The position numbers and the translations under genes were made by a program. The notes beneath the pieces were generated by a model. It had not been told where the DNA came from and did no database searches. It worked only from the letters and a program-made list of their open reading frames with translations. DNA of 23,526 nt. Origin: an uncultured Oscillospiraceae bacterium (lineage in GTDB: Bacteria; Bacillota; Clostridia; Oscillospirales; Ruminococcaceae). Below are positions 7,181-14,372 of the stretch, in pieces; position 1 is the first letter of the stretch; each line of letters opens with the position of its first letter. The stretch covers positions 1 to 23,526 of the forward strand of contig CAJMEU010000027.1 of assembly GCA_905212515.1 (NCBI GenBank), given 5' to 3'.

Positions 7181-8440
7181 ATGGCAAGACCCTTGGCCGA
7201 CCGCCTGCGCCCCCGCACCCTGGCCGACGTGTGCGGACAGCACCATCTGCTGGACGAGGGCAAAGTGTTCCGCCGCGCGCTGGAAGCGGGGCGGGTGCCC
7301 AATATGATCTTTTACGGCCCGCCGGGCGTGGGCAAAACCACCGTGGCCCGCATTTTGGCCGAGCGCAGCAACATGCGTCTGTTCCAGCTGAACGGCACCA
7401 GCGCCGGCACGGCGGACATCAAGCAGGTGCTGTCCGAGGTGGGCACGCTGGGCGCGATGAACGGCATCCTGCTGTATCTGGACGAGATCCAGTACCTGAA
7501 CAAAAAGCAGCAGCAAAGCCTGCTGGAATGCCTGGAGGACGGCTCGGTGACGCTGATCGCCTCCACCACCGAAAACCCGTCCTTCTATATCTATAACGCC
7601 CTGCTCAGCCGGTGCAACGTGTTCGAGTTCAAGCCCCTCACGCCCGAGGACGTGCTGGAGGGCCTGCGCAAAGCGCTGGCCCGCCTGGAGGAGGACGGCG
7701 AAGCCGTGCGCGCCGAGGACGGCGCCCTGGAAACGCTGGCCCGGGGCTGCGGCGGCGACATGCGCAAGGCTTTGGGCTGCCTGGAGTTCGCCCTGGCCGC
7801 GGCGGATGAAGCGGACGGCGCCCGGGTGCTGACGGCCGACCTGGCCGCGGGGGCCAGCCAGCGCGCCGGCGTGCGCTACGACAAAAGCGACGACGAGCAC
7901 TACGACTGCATCTCCGCTTTGCAGAAAAGCATCCGCGGGTCGGACCCGGACGCGGCGGTGCACTACCTGGCCCGCATCCTGGAGGGCGGGGATATGCTCA
8001 GCGCCTGCCGCCGGCTGCTGGTGATCGCGGCCGAGGACGTGGGCCTTGCCTACCCTATGGCCATCCCCATCACCAAGGCGTGTGTGGACAGCGCTTTGCA
8101 ATTGGGTTTGCCCGAGGCCGCGCTTCCCCTGGGGGACGCGGCGCTCCTGCTGGCCACCGCGCCCAAAAGCAATTCCGGCGCCACGGCCATCGAGGCTGCC
8201 ATGGCGGACGTGCGCCGGGGCCGTACGGGCCCGGTGCCGCGCCAATTGCAGAATAAGCACTTTGACGGCGCGGACGCGGCGGTGAAGGGCCAGCATTACC
8301 TGTATCCCCACGATTATCCGGGCCATTGGGTGGCCCAGCAGTATCTGCCGGACGCCCTGGCGGGCACGGCGTACTATCAATACGGCCCCAACAAAACCGA
8401 ACAGGCCGCCAGGGCCTACTGGGAGAAGATCAAAAAATAG
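7181..8440 (+). CDS. rarA: Replication-associated recombination protein RarA (MgsA)
   Basis: A 419-residue AAA+ ATPase of the RarA/MgsA/WRNIP1 family, which acts at stalled replication forks. The order is an N-terminal PLADRLRPRTLADVCGQ; Walker A GPPGVGKTT (46-54); Walker B LLYLDEIQYLNKKQQ (acidic pair 101-102); sensor STTENPSFY; arginine-finger region ALLSRC. The C-terminal tetramerisation domain includes SDDEHYDCISALQKSIRGSD and the late YLYPHDYPGHWVAQQYLP, both hallmarks of the family. The ATG at 7181 has AAAGGAG 8 nt upstream (7166-7172). It is probably co-transcribed with the esterase. Confidence 0.97.
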   Translation: MARPLADRLRPRTLADVCGQHHLLDEGKVFRRALEAGRVPNMIFYGPPGVGKTTVARILAERSNMRLFQLNGTSAGTADIKQVLSEVGTLGAMNGILLYLDEIQYLNKKQQQSLLECLEDGSVTLIASTTENPSFYIYNALLSRCNVFEFKPLTPEDVLEGLRKALARLEEDGEAVRAEDGALETLARGCGGDMRKALGCLEFALAAADEADGARVLTADLAAGASQRAGVRYDKSDDEHYDCISALQKSIRGSDPDAAVHYLARILEGGDMLSACRRLLVIAAEDVGLAYPMAIPITKACVDSALQLGLPEAALPLGDAALLLATAPKSNSGATAIEAAMADVRRGRTGPVPRQLQNKHFDGADAAVKGQHYLYPHDYPGHWVAQQYLPDALAGTAYYQYGPNKTEQAARAYWEKIKK

Positions 8441-8497
8441 CCGCCGCCTATTTTGACGGCCCTGTGGCAGTCCCCGGGCCACGGCTTTAACGGTGTG

Positions 8498-8522
8498 TTT
8501 TTTATTGCGGAGCAATAAAAAA
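8498..8522. repeat. AT-rich hairpin between rarA and the GH3 gene
   Basis: An 11-bp perfect stem (8498-8508 with 8512-8522) with a GGA loop, made mostly of T-run and A-run. It could act as a weak terminator in either direction. A second small hairpin (GTGGC with GCCAC) lies just before it at 8464-8482. The rest of 8441-8538 shows no promoter I can defend. Confidence 0.5.
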
Positions 8523-8538
8523 ATCCGAGGTGCGTCCC

Positions 8539-8571
8539 ATGGCGCAGGAGAGAGACGAGGAGCGCTGTTAG
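8539..8571 (+). pseudogene. Detached N-terminal start of the GH3 gene ending in TAG
   Basis: An ATG at 8539 opens ten codons (MAQERDEERC) and ends in TAG at 8569-8571, in frame with the large GH3 reading frame. GH3 proteins of this type usually start with about 10 residues before a TLEE-K-L-SG segment. The fit to that pattern is the reason to see a nonsense change rather than an unrelated short frame. Confidence 0.6.
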
Positions 8572-8613
8572 CTGCCGGCCCAGGCGCTGACACTGGAGGA
8601 AGCATGCAGCCTT

Positions 8614-11004
8614 TTGTCAGGTGCGGATTTTTGGCACACCAAGGCACTGCCGGAAAAACAGGTGCCCAGTGTGCGCCTGGCCGACGGCCCCCATGGCCTG
8701 CGGGTGGAGGATCACCGCCATGTGAAGCAGAACGGCGGCCACAGCGTGCCGGCCACCTGTTTTCCCACGGCCTGTGCCCTGGCCTGCGCCTGGAGCCCGT
8801 CCCTGGCCGGCGCCGTGGGCGGCGCCATCGCCGAGGAGTGCCGCGCCCACGGCGTATCGGTGCTGCTGGGGCCGGGGGTGAACATCAAGCGCAGCCCCCT
8901 GTGCGGCCGCAATTTTGAGTATTTCAGCGAGGACCCGCAGCTGGCCGGCCAGCTGGCGGCGGCTTACATTGCCGGCGTACAGGAAAAAGGGGTGGCGGCC
9001 AGCCTTAAGCACTTTGCCCTGAACAGCCAGGAGCGGGGGCGCATGCGCGTGTCCGCCGAGGTAGATGAGCGCGCCCTGCGGGAAGTGTATCTGAAGCCCT
9101 TCGAGCTGGCGGTGAAGCAAAGCCGCCCGGCCACCGTGATGGCCAGCTACAACCGGGTGAACGGCGCCCACGCCACCCAGAACAAGACCCTGCTGACGGA
9201 CATCCTGCGGCGGGAATGGGGGTTTGACGGCCTGGTGATGAGCGATTGGGGCGCGGTGAGCGACCGGGTGCGGGGCGTGGACGCGGGACTGGATCTGGAA
9301 ATGCCCGGCAGCGGCGGCCTGAACGACCGGGCCGTGGCCCGGGCCGTGCGGGAGGGGCGCCTGCCCCGGGCGGCTGTGGACAAAGCCGCGGCCCGGGTGC
9401 TGCGCCTGGCCGTCGAGTGGCCCGCCGCCCGGGAGCCCTATGACGAGGGCGCCCACCGGCGCCTGGCCCGCCGCGCCGCGGCCGAAAGCGCCGTGCTGCT
9501 GAAAAACGACGGCATCCTGCCCCTGGACGAGCGCGAGAACATCGCTGTCATCGGCAAGCTGGCCACCAGCCGCTGCCGGTACCAGGGGGCGGGGTCCAGT
9601 TTGGTCAACAGCCGGGCGCTGGGCTTTACCGGCGCCCTGGCCAAGGAGGGCGCGGCCTATGTGAACTACGCGCCGGGGTACCATCTGCGCGGCGAGGCGC
9701 CGGACAAGGCGCTGGAAGAGGCGGCGGTGCGCTATGCCAAAACGGCCCGTGTGGTGGTGTATTTCATGGGCCTGACCGAGGAGCTTGAGAGCGAGGGGTA
9801 CGACCGGACCCATCTGGACCTGCCCAAGAACCAGACCCTGCTGCTGGACAGGCTGGCGGCGGTGAACCCCAACATCGTGGTGGTGCTGAGCGGCGGTGCG
9901 CCCGTGGCCACACCCTGGCTTTCCAAGGTGCGGGCCCTGCTGTACACGGCTCTGGACGGCCAGGCGGTGGGCGAAGCCACGGCGGACCTGCTGTTCGGCC
10001 GGGCAAACCCGGCGGGCAAATTGGCCGAGACCTGGCCCTTGGCCCTGACGGATACGCCCTGCGTGCGCCACTTCCCCATGGGGCCGCGGGCCGTCACCTA
10101 CAACGAGAGCATCTACGTGGGCTACCGCTATTACGACAAGGCGGAAAAGCCCGTGCGCTTTGCCTTCGGCCACGGCCTTTCCTACACCAGCTTTGCCTAC
10201 AGCGGCCTGGCCATGGGGCACAAAGTGCCCCGGGGCTGCGCGCTGAAGGTGCTGTTCACGCTGGAAAACACCGGCGCCCGTGCCGGCGACGAGATCGCCC
10301 AGGTGTACGTGGGCAAGGCGGATTCGGCTGTGTACCGGCCGGTGCGCGCGCTGGCGGGCTTTGCCCGGGTGCCTTTGGCGCCGGGCCAGCAGCAGCTGGT
10401 GACGGTGACGGTGCCCTACGACGCCCTGGCCGTGTGGGACAAACAGCGCCGCGCCTTCACTGTGGAGGCCGGGACCTACCAGGTGTACGTGGGCGCGTCC
10501 AGCCGGGACATCCGCCTCACGGGCGCCGTACAGGTGGACGGCGAGGCGCTGCACCCGGCGTTGGCCGACAGCGCGCAGGGGCCTTATGGCAAGGTGAGCA
10601 ACAATGTGTTCCCGGACGAGGATTTTTACGCCATCCACAGCCGTCCGGCCCAGTCGAACCGCCCGCTCAAGCCGGGCGACTACACCCTCGAGACCACGCT
10701 GGGCGAGATGCGCGCCTCCAAAACGGCCCGCCGGCTGGAGGCGCTGGCCCTGGCGGTAGCCCTGCGCACCATGCATTTTTCCAACAACCCGGCCGTGAAC
10801 CGGCGGGTGTGCGCCCAGTCCGTGCGGGACCTGCCCTTCAAAAACCTAGCCATGAACCTGTCCGGCTATTTGAGCTGGGAAAAACTGCAGGTTCTGCTGG
10901 ACGTGTGCAACGGCAAACGCCGCTGGGCCGGCGCCCTGACCGCCCTGGCCCTGCCGCAGAAAGGCAAAAAAGGGTCGGATGCTACCGGTGGTTGCCCCCG
11001 TTGA
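8614..11004 (+). CDS. GH3 beta-glucosidase-like glycoside hydrolase (N-terminus interrupted)
   Basis: A cytoplasmic glycoside hydrolase family 3 enzyme; no signal peptide is seen. The N-terminal domain has GADFWHTKA and DGPHGLRVED, KHFALNSQE, and the nucleophile in GLVMSDWGAV (Asp211 counted from the TTG at 8614). The middle alpha/beta domain has AAAESAVLLKND and GYRYYDKA...FGHGLSYTSF. A fibronectin-III-like domain (GDEIAQVYVG to QVYVGASS) is followed by a helical C-terminal tail typical of the larger Firmicute members. The reading frame really begins at an ATG at 8539 with AGG(TG) upstream, but codon 11 is TAG (8569-8571). Coding resumes as LPAQALTLEEACSLLSG. No ATG or GTG lies between the TAG and 8614, so TTG 8614 with GGAGGA at 8595-8600 is the only usual restart. 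Such a start loses the conserved TLEE helix. Whether active protein is made is uncertain. Substrate is likely a beta-glucoside or related oligosaccharide. Confidence 0.88.
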   Translation: MSGADFWHTKALPEKQVPSVRLADGPHGLRVEDHRHVKQNGGHSVPATCFPTACALACAWSPSLAGAVGGAIAEECRAHGVSVLLGPGVNIKRSPLCGRNFEYFSEDPQLAGQLAAAYIAGVQEKGVAASLKHFALNSQERGRMRVSAEVDERALREVYLKPFELAVKQSRPATVMASYNRVNGAHATQNKTLLTDILRREWGFDGLVMSDWGAVSDRVRGVDAGLDLEMPGSGGLNDRAVARAVREGRLPRAAVDKAAARVLRLAVEWPAAREPYDEGAHRRLARRAAAESAVLLKNDGILPLDERENIAVIGKLATSRCRYQGAGSSLVNSRALGFTGALAKEGAAYVNYAPGYHLRGEAPDKALEEAAVRYAKTARVVVYFMGLTEELESEGYDRTHLDLPKNQTLLLDRLAAVNPNIVVVLSGGAPVATPWLSKVRALLYTALDGQAVGEATADLLFGRANPAGKLAETWPLALTDTPCVRHFPMGPRAVTYNESIYVGYRYYDKAEKPVRFAFGHGLSYTSFAYSGLAMGHKVPRGCALKVLFTLENTGARAGDEIAQVYVGKADSAVYRPVRALAGFARVPLAPGQQQLVTVTVPYDALAVWDKQRRAFTVEAGTYQVYVGASSRDIRLTGAVQVDGEALHPALADSAQGPYGKVSNNVFPDEDFYAIHSRPAQSNRPLKPGDYTLETTLGEMRASKTARRLEALALAVALRTMHFSNNPAVNRRVCAQSVRDLPFKNLAMNLSGYLSWEKLQVLLDVCNGKRRWAGALTALALPQKGKKGSDATGGCPR

Positions 11005-11037
11005 CAGCCCTGCGCGGTGGCGCGCCGCGGCCCCGTT

Positions 11038-11046
11038 TGGTAAAAT
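11038..11046 (+). promoter_or_regulatory. Possible extended -10 promoter for the XRE regulator
   Basis: TGG-TAAAAT fits an extended -10 element. No -35 is found at 16-18 nt; a TTGACA at 11001-11006, overlapping the GH3 stop codon, is too far away (34 nt). The start would fall about 15 nt before the GTG initiation codon. Confidence 0.35.
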
Positions 11047-11068
11047 GGGGCCGAAAGGGGAGAGCATT

Positions 11069-11623
11069 GTGGAATTGAATGAACGGGTGGCGGCCCTGCG
11101 CAAAGCGGCGGGGCTCAGCCAGGAACAATTGGCCGAGCGGCTGGACGTGAGCCGCCAGGCCGTGGGCAAATGGGAGCGCGGCGAGGCCGTGCCCGACCTG
11201 GAAAAGACCGTGCGTCTGGCCCGGGTGTTCGGCGTGAGCGTGGACAGCCTGCTGGGCCTGGAGGCGCCGGAGGGAAAGGCGGCCGGGGAGAGGGCGGCTG
11301 TGTCCGCGCCCTGCCCGCAGCCGGAACAGGCCGCCCCGGACTTCGAGCGGCTGGCCCGGATGAACCACGCTTATTGGCAGCTGCGCACAAGCGCAAAGCT
11401 GCTGACCGCAGCCGGCGTCCTGCTGCTGTGCAGCATCGGTATGCCGTTTTTGGTCCAGTTCCTGGACATGACGCTGACGGGCGAATGGTACAATGACGTG
11501 GGCTTTTATGTCAGCCACGGGCCCGCGCCCTTTTTCATCGCGGCCACCCTGCTGGTTGCGGCGCTGGGCGGCTGGCTGCATTGGCGGGGAAAAGAAACCC
11601 TGGCGGCGCCAAAAGAGGAATAA
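11069..11623 (+). CDS. XRE-family regulator with C-terminal membrane segments
   Basis: A 184-residue protein. Residues 1-60 form a clear helix-turn-helix domain of the Cro/CI (XRE) type: LRKAAGLSQEQLAERLDVSR, then QAVGKWERGEAVPDLEKT and FGVSVDSLLG. An alanine/proline-rich linker follows. Two hydrophobic stretches (LLTAAGVLLLCSIGMPFLVQ and FFIAATLLVAALGGWL) are likely membrane helices. This plan, a soluble DNA-binding head on a membrane anchor, is common in Firmicutes and often senses the envelope. The start is a GTG (11069) with GGGGAG about 6 nt upstream; the longer frame would overlap the GH3 end with no ribosome site. It closes with a strong terminator. Target genes are unknown. Confidence 0.85.
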   Translation: MELNERVAALRKAAGLSQEQLAERLDVSRQAVGKWERGEAVPDLEKTVRLARVFGVSVDSLLGLEAPEGKAAGERAAVSAPCPQPEQAAPDFERLARMNHAYWQLRTSAKLLTAAGVLLLCSIGMPFLVQFLDMTLTGEWYNDVGFYVSHGPAPFFIAATLLVAALGGWLHWRGKETLAAPKEE

Positions 11624-11624
11624 C

Positions 11625-11658
11625 AAAAAAGGCGCTCTGTTTACAGAGCGCCTTTTTT
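11625..11658. terminator. Strong bidirectional terminator after the XRE gene
   Basis: AAAAAA-GGCGCTCTGT pairs with ACAGAGCGCC-TTTTTT: a 10-bp GC-rich stem extended by an A/T run on each side. It can stop transcription from both directions. Confidence 0.93.
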
Positions 11659-11713
11659 CGCCTTTATGGCGGTATATCCTTATCATCCTGTCTTTTTCAA
11701 AAGGAAGATAAGT

Positions 11714-11740
11714 GTAAAAACAGCAATTTGCCGTTTTTAC
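11714..11740 (-). terminator. Hairpin after the small acidic protein gene
   Basis: On the minus strand GTAAAAAC pairs with GTTTTTAC, extended by a G-U pair and two G-C pairs, with a 5-nt loop. It follows the stop codon of the minus-strand gene by a few bases. The tract after it is only moderately T-rich, so termination may be weak. Confidence 0.55.
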
Positions 11741-11745
11741 CAAAG

Positions 11746-11970
11746 TTACAGGTCCTCGTCCCCCAGGTCGTCGGCATACGCCTCGCCGATCAGGTCGTCC
11801 GCGTAAATGGCGGGGAACCAGGCGTCGGCCGCCAGGCTGTCGTACACCGATTCATTGGTGGCCGCCTGGCCGTCGAAGGTATTGGCCGTGGCGATATAAC
11901 GCTTGCCGGCCTGGCACACGCCGCCGTCCTGGCGCTGCCGTTTGGAATGCTTGTCATGATGTTTTTCCAT
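11746..11970 (-). CDS. Small acidic protein of unknown function
   Basis: A 74-residue protein I do not recognise. The N-terminus is basic and histidine-rich (MEKHHDKHSKRQRQ). The middle reads KRYIATANTFDGQAATNESV, and the C-terminus is strongly acidic with a repeated ADDL unit (YADDLIGEA, YADDLGDEDL). No membrane segment or signal peptide is seen. It contains a single cysteine. The start is the ATG at 11970, since AAGGAGG (about 11981-11987) precedes it by about 10 nt. The clean ribosome site, GC-rich coding bias and trailing hairpin argue that it is real. It is transcribed divergently from the DUF1508 gene. A charge-divided small protein could bind nucleic acid, metal or a partner protein; this is only a guess. 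Confidence 0.65.
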   Translation of the reverse strand: MEKHHDKHSKRQRQDGGVCQAGKRYIATANTFDGQAATNESVYDSLAADAWFPAIYADDLIGEAYADDLGDEDL

Positions 11971-12083
11971 GTGAAATCGCCTCCTTGGCCTTATTGTGTG
12001 CACTTGCAGGGAAACTATTCAGGAAAAATCCGCCTTTTTACTGAAAAACACGCAAATGTGCCAAAAAACGCAGAGGGATCAGG

Positions 12084-12112
12084 TTGAAAATTGGCGAAAA
12101 CGCGCCTATACT
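12084..12112 (+). promoter_or_regulatory. Promoter for the DUF1508 gene
   Basis: TTGAAA (12084-12089), a 17-nt spacer, and TATACT (12107-12112). The start would be near 12119, just before the ribosome binding site AGGAGG (12129-12134). Confidence 0.8.
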
Positions 12113-12142
12113 GAAGGTAACAAGGAAAAGGAGGCGTTCCCC

Positions 12143-12517
12143 ATGGGCAAATTTGTCATCTTAAAGACCAAAACCGGATACACGTTCCATTTAAAGGCGG
12201 CCAACGGCGAGGTGATCGGCACTTCGGAGGTCTATAATACCCGCTCCGCCTGCGAAAATGGCATCGATAGCGTGCAGAAAAACGCCCCGGCGCCTGTGGA
12301 AGATCAGACGGCGGAAAACCCGGCGCAAGAGAAATGCCCCAAATTCGAGGTGTATCAGGATAAGGCGGGCGAGTTCCGCTTCCGCCTGAAAGCCAGCAAC
12401 GGCCAGAGCATCCTGGCCTCGGAGGGATATAAAGCCAAGGCTTCGTGCCTGAACGGCATTGAAAGCGTCAAGAAAAACGCCTCGGATGCCTCGGTGGAGG
12501 GACCGGCAGAGGAATAA
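12143..12517 (+). CDS. DUF1508 (YegP-like) protein
   Basis: A 124-residue protein made of two copies of the DUF1508 repeat. Copy one: FVILKTKTGYTFHLKAANGE, then IGTSEVYNTRSACENGIDSV. Copy two: FEVYQDKAGEFRFRLKASNG, then ILASEGYKAKASCLNGIESV. Each ends in KKNA or QKNA. The fold is a small beta-beta-beta-alpha unit of unknown function, as in E. coli YegP. An acidic linker joins the copies, and a short acidic tail follows the second. The ATG at 12143 has AGGAGG 8 nt upstream. It has its own promoter and terminator, so it is monocistronic. Confidence 0.93.
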   Translation: MGKFVILKTKTGYTFHLKAANGEVIGTSEVYNTRSACENGIDSVQKNAPAPVEDQTAENPAQEKCPKFEVYQDKAGEFRFRLKASNGQSILASEGYKAKASCLNGIESVKKNASDASVEGPAEE

Positions 12518-12530
12518 ACAAAAAAGAAAA

Positions 12531-12563
12531 GGCCCCGTCCGGACAAAATGCCCGGACGGGGCC
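12531..12563. terminator. Bidirectional terminator between convergent DUF1508 and MATE genes
   Basis: A 12-bp perfect GC-rich stem (GGCCCCGTCCGG with CCGGACGGGGCC) with a 9-nt loop, followed by TTCTTT on the plus strand and preceded by an A-rich run that gives TTTTCTTTTTT on the minus strand. It serves both convergent genes. Confidence 0.93.
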
Positions 12564-12578
12564 TTCTTTGCGGAACAA

Positions 12579-13973
12579 TCAGGGCGCTTCCTGCCGCCAG
12601 TGCACCTGTCCGGCCGTCAGCTGGCGGCGGCGCAGCAGCTTGTCCAGCAGCAGGAAATGCACGGCGACCGACGCCAATGGGCCCAGGATGTCCGACACCG
12701 GCTCGGCAAAAAAGATGGCCCGCGCGCCGAAGAAGGCGGGCAGCAAAAACAGGGCGGCAAAATACGTCGCCTTGCGCCAGAAGGACAGCGGCAGGGCGAT
12801 CTGCGCCTGTCCCAAACCGGTGAAGCTGTCCACCATCTCGTATTGCACGCCCAGCGGCACCACGGCCAGGGCGCACACGCGGATGGCGCGGGAAGCCTCG
12901 GCGATGACAACGGGGTCTTGGGAAAACAGCCGTACGAACAACGGCCCCGCCGTATAGGCCAGCGCGAACATCACCGCTGTGAAAGCCACGCACAGCTTGG
13001 TGATGGCGCGGATGGCCTGCTTCACCCGGGCGGTGTTGCAGGCGCCGTAGTTGTACCCCAGAATGCTCTGGGTGCCGCCGGTGATGCCGCCCAGGGGCAT
13101 GGTGACCGTCAGCATGAAGCTTTGGGCAATGGTGGCGCAGGTCACCAGCATATCGCCCTCGGCCGCGCCGCCGTAGCGCTGCAGCAGGGCGTTCATGGCA
13201 ATGACCATCACATTGTCCATGGCGATGATGACAAAGGGCGAAAAGCCCAGCGCCAGCACGCGGCCCATCACCCGCAGGCTGTAGCCGCCGAAAGTGATGG
13301 AAACGGGCGCCCGGCCGGATAAAAGGAACCACAGCGCATAGGCGCAGCTGGCCAATTGGCTCAGCACCGTGGCCAGCGCGCCGCCCCGCACCCCCATGCC
13401 GAAACCGAAGATGAACACCGGGTCCAGCGCGATATTCAGCGCCGCGCCCAGCAGGATGGACTTCATGCCCGCCTTGGCAAAGCCCTGGCAGACAATCAGC
13501 TGGTTCAGCCCCGTGGCCAGCAGGGCAAAGGGCGTGCCCAGCAGATACATGGTAAAGTAGGACAGGGCATAGGGCAGCGTGGCCGCAGACGCGCCGAAGG
13601 CCAGCAGCATGGGCCGGGCCAGGGGCAGGGCAAGGGCCATCAGCAGCACGGACGCGCCGCACAGCAGCACAAAACAATTGGCCATGATGGACCTGGCGCC
13701 GCGCGGGTCGCCCTCGCCCAGCTTGATGCTCATCAACGGGGCACCGCCCACGCCGATGAGGAAGGCCACCGAACCCACCATCGTCACCACCGGGCCGCAT
13801 ACGCCCACCCCGGCCAGGGCGATATCGCCCACTTCGGCGATGTTGCCGATATACATGCGGTCCACAATGCTGTAAAGCACGCTGACGAACTGGGCCAGCA
13901 TACTGGGCAGGGCGATGCGCAGCACCAGGCGGCCGATGTCGTCGCGGCCCAGGTCATTCTCCTGTTTTGGCAT
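12579..13973 (-). CDS. MATE family multidrug/sodium efflux pump
   Basis: A 464-residue membrane protein with the two-fold 6+6 helix layout of MATE exporters. SMLAQFVSVLYSIVDRMYIG near the N-terminus and GALATVLSQL, IAQSFMLTVTMPLGGITGGT and SILGYNYGA further on are typical. Family members use sodium or proton gradients to export cationic drugs, dyes or metabolites; substrate is unknown. The ATG at 13973 is preferred over the longer frame because AGGAGG lies about 10 nt upstream and the sigma-A promoter (14056-14083) would fall inside the extension. No regulator is adjacent on its strand. It converges on the DUF1508 gene. Confidence 0.93.
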   Translation of the reverse strand: MPKQENDLGRDDIGRLVLRIALPSMLAQFVSVLYSIVDRMYIGNIAEVGDIALAGVGVCGPVVTMVGSVAFLIGVGGAPLMSIKLGEGDPRGARSIMANCFVLLCGASVLLMALALPLARPMLLAFGASAATLPYALSYFTMYLLGTPFALLATGLNQLIVCQGFAKAGMKSILLGAALNIALDPVFIFGFGMGVRGGALATVLSQLASCAYALWFLLSGRAPVSITFGGYSLRVMGRVLALGFSPFVIIAMDNVMVIAMNALLQRYGGAAEGDMLVTCATIAQSFMLTVTMPLGGITGGTQSILGYNYGACNTARVKQAIRAITKLCVAFTAVMFALAYTAGPLFVRLFSQDPVVIAEASRAIRVCALAVVPLGVQYEMVDSFTGLGQAQIALPLSFWRKATYFAALFLLPAFFGARAIFFAEPVSDILGPLASVAVHFLLLDKLLRRRQLTAGQVHWRQEAP

Positions 13974-14230
13974 GGAAAGGGCCTCCTGAACAATACAACT
14001 GATCCGCCTTTGCGCAGGGCCGGGGACACGACTGCCCGCGCACAGAACCTTTTTTATTATACAGGACAAGCGCGCGATTGCAAGCCCGTTTTTTCCACCG
14101 GGCAAGTCAACGGGCCGAAGCCGCACTGCGCGGCTGTACCGGCCCAAACACCTGAAGGGAAAGGAAGGCCCGGCGGCGATAATTGGTCAAAAAGAAGAAA
14201 TTTACGGAAGTTTTTTGTGGATTTTATGTA
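13974..14230. other. Intergenic region between MATE and LacI promoters
   Basis: This gene-free stretch holds the MATE leader and promoter (up to 14083). It then holds a two-tier hairpin at 14112-14145 (GGGCCG with CGGCCC enclosing GCCGC with GCGGC). A smaller CCCG/CGGG hairpin lies at about 14086-14102. No ribosome binding site with a plausible frame is seen, and no T-run follows either hairpin. From about 14180 the sequence becomes A/T-rich and leads into the LacI promoter. Confidence 0.6.
14056..14083 (-). promoter_or_regulatory. Promoter for the MATE gene
   Basis: On the minus strand TTGCAA (14078-14083), a 16-nt spacer and a perfect TATAAT (14056-14061). It leaves a leader of about 75 nt, in which TGCGCGGGC and GCCC-T-GCGCA form a GC-rich hairpin of unknown role. 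Confidence 0.75.
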
Positions 14231-14259
14231 TTGCAGTGGCGGGGAGAATTCAGTATAAT
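14231..14259 (+). promoter_or_regulatory. Promoter of the LacI-regulated catabolic cluster
   Basis: TTGCAG (14231-14236), a 17-nt spacer and a perfect TATAAT (14254-14259). Transcription would start near 14266. The operator at 14275-14288 lies immediately downstream, a typical position for repression by a LacI-family protein. Confidence 0.85.
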
Positions 14260-14274
14260 AAAATCACAGCAAAC

Positions 14275-14288
14275 GGAAAACGTTTTCC
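14275..14288. promoter_or_regulatory. LacI-type operator O1
   Basis: GGAAAACGTTTTCC, a perfect 14-bp palindrome with the central CG expected of LacI-family operators. It sits at about +9 to +22 relative to the predicted start, in front of the regulator gene, implying autoregulation and control of the whole cluster. The same core recurs at 16424-16437. CcpA (cre site) binding is an alternative reading. Confidence 0.8.
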
Positions 14289-14372
14289 AAACGAGCGGAA
14301 GAACGGCTTATCCGGGCCGGCAAAACTGGCAGGCCCCATGGAAAACGACGGAGAAAGGTGGAGAGCGACAGA

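Noticed and set aside
7106..8647. 513-codon minus-strand frame opposite rarA
   Set aside because: Antisense shadow; rarA has complete family motifs on the plus strand.
8617..10776. 719-codon open frame on the minus strand opposite the GH3 gene
   Set aside because: It is the antisense shadow of a GC-rich gene with strong third-position bias; the product is low-complexity His/Gly/Arg/Ala sequence with no domain.
11001..11006. TTGACA as -35 for the XRE gene
   Set aside because: It lies 34 nt from the only good -10 element, far beyond a working spacer, and overlaps the GH3 stop codon.
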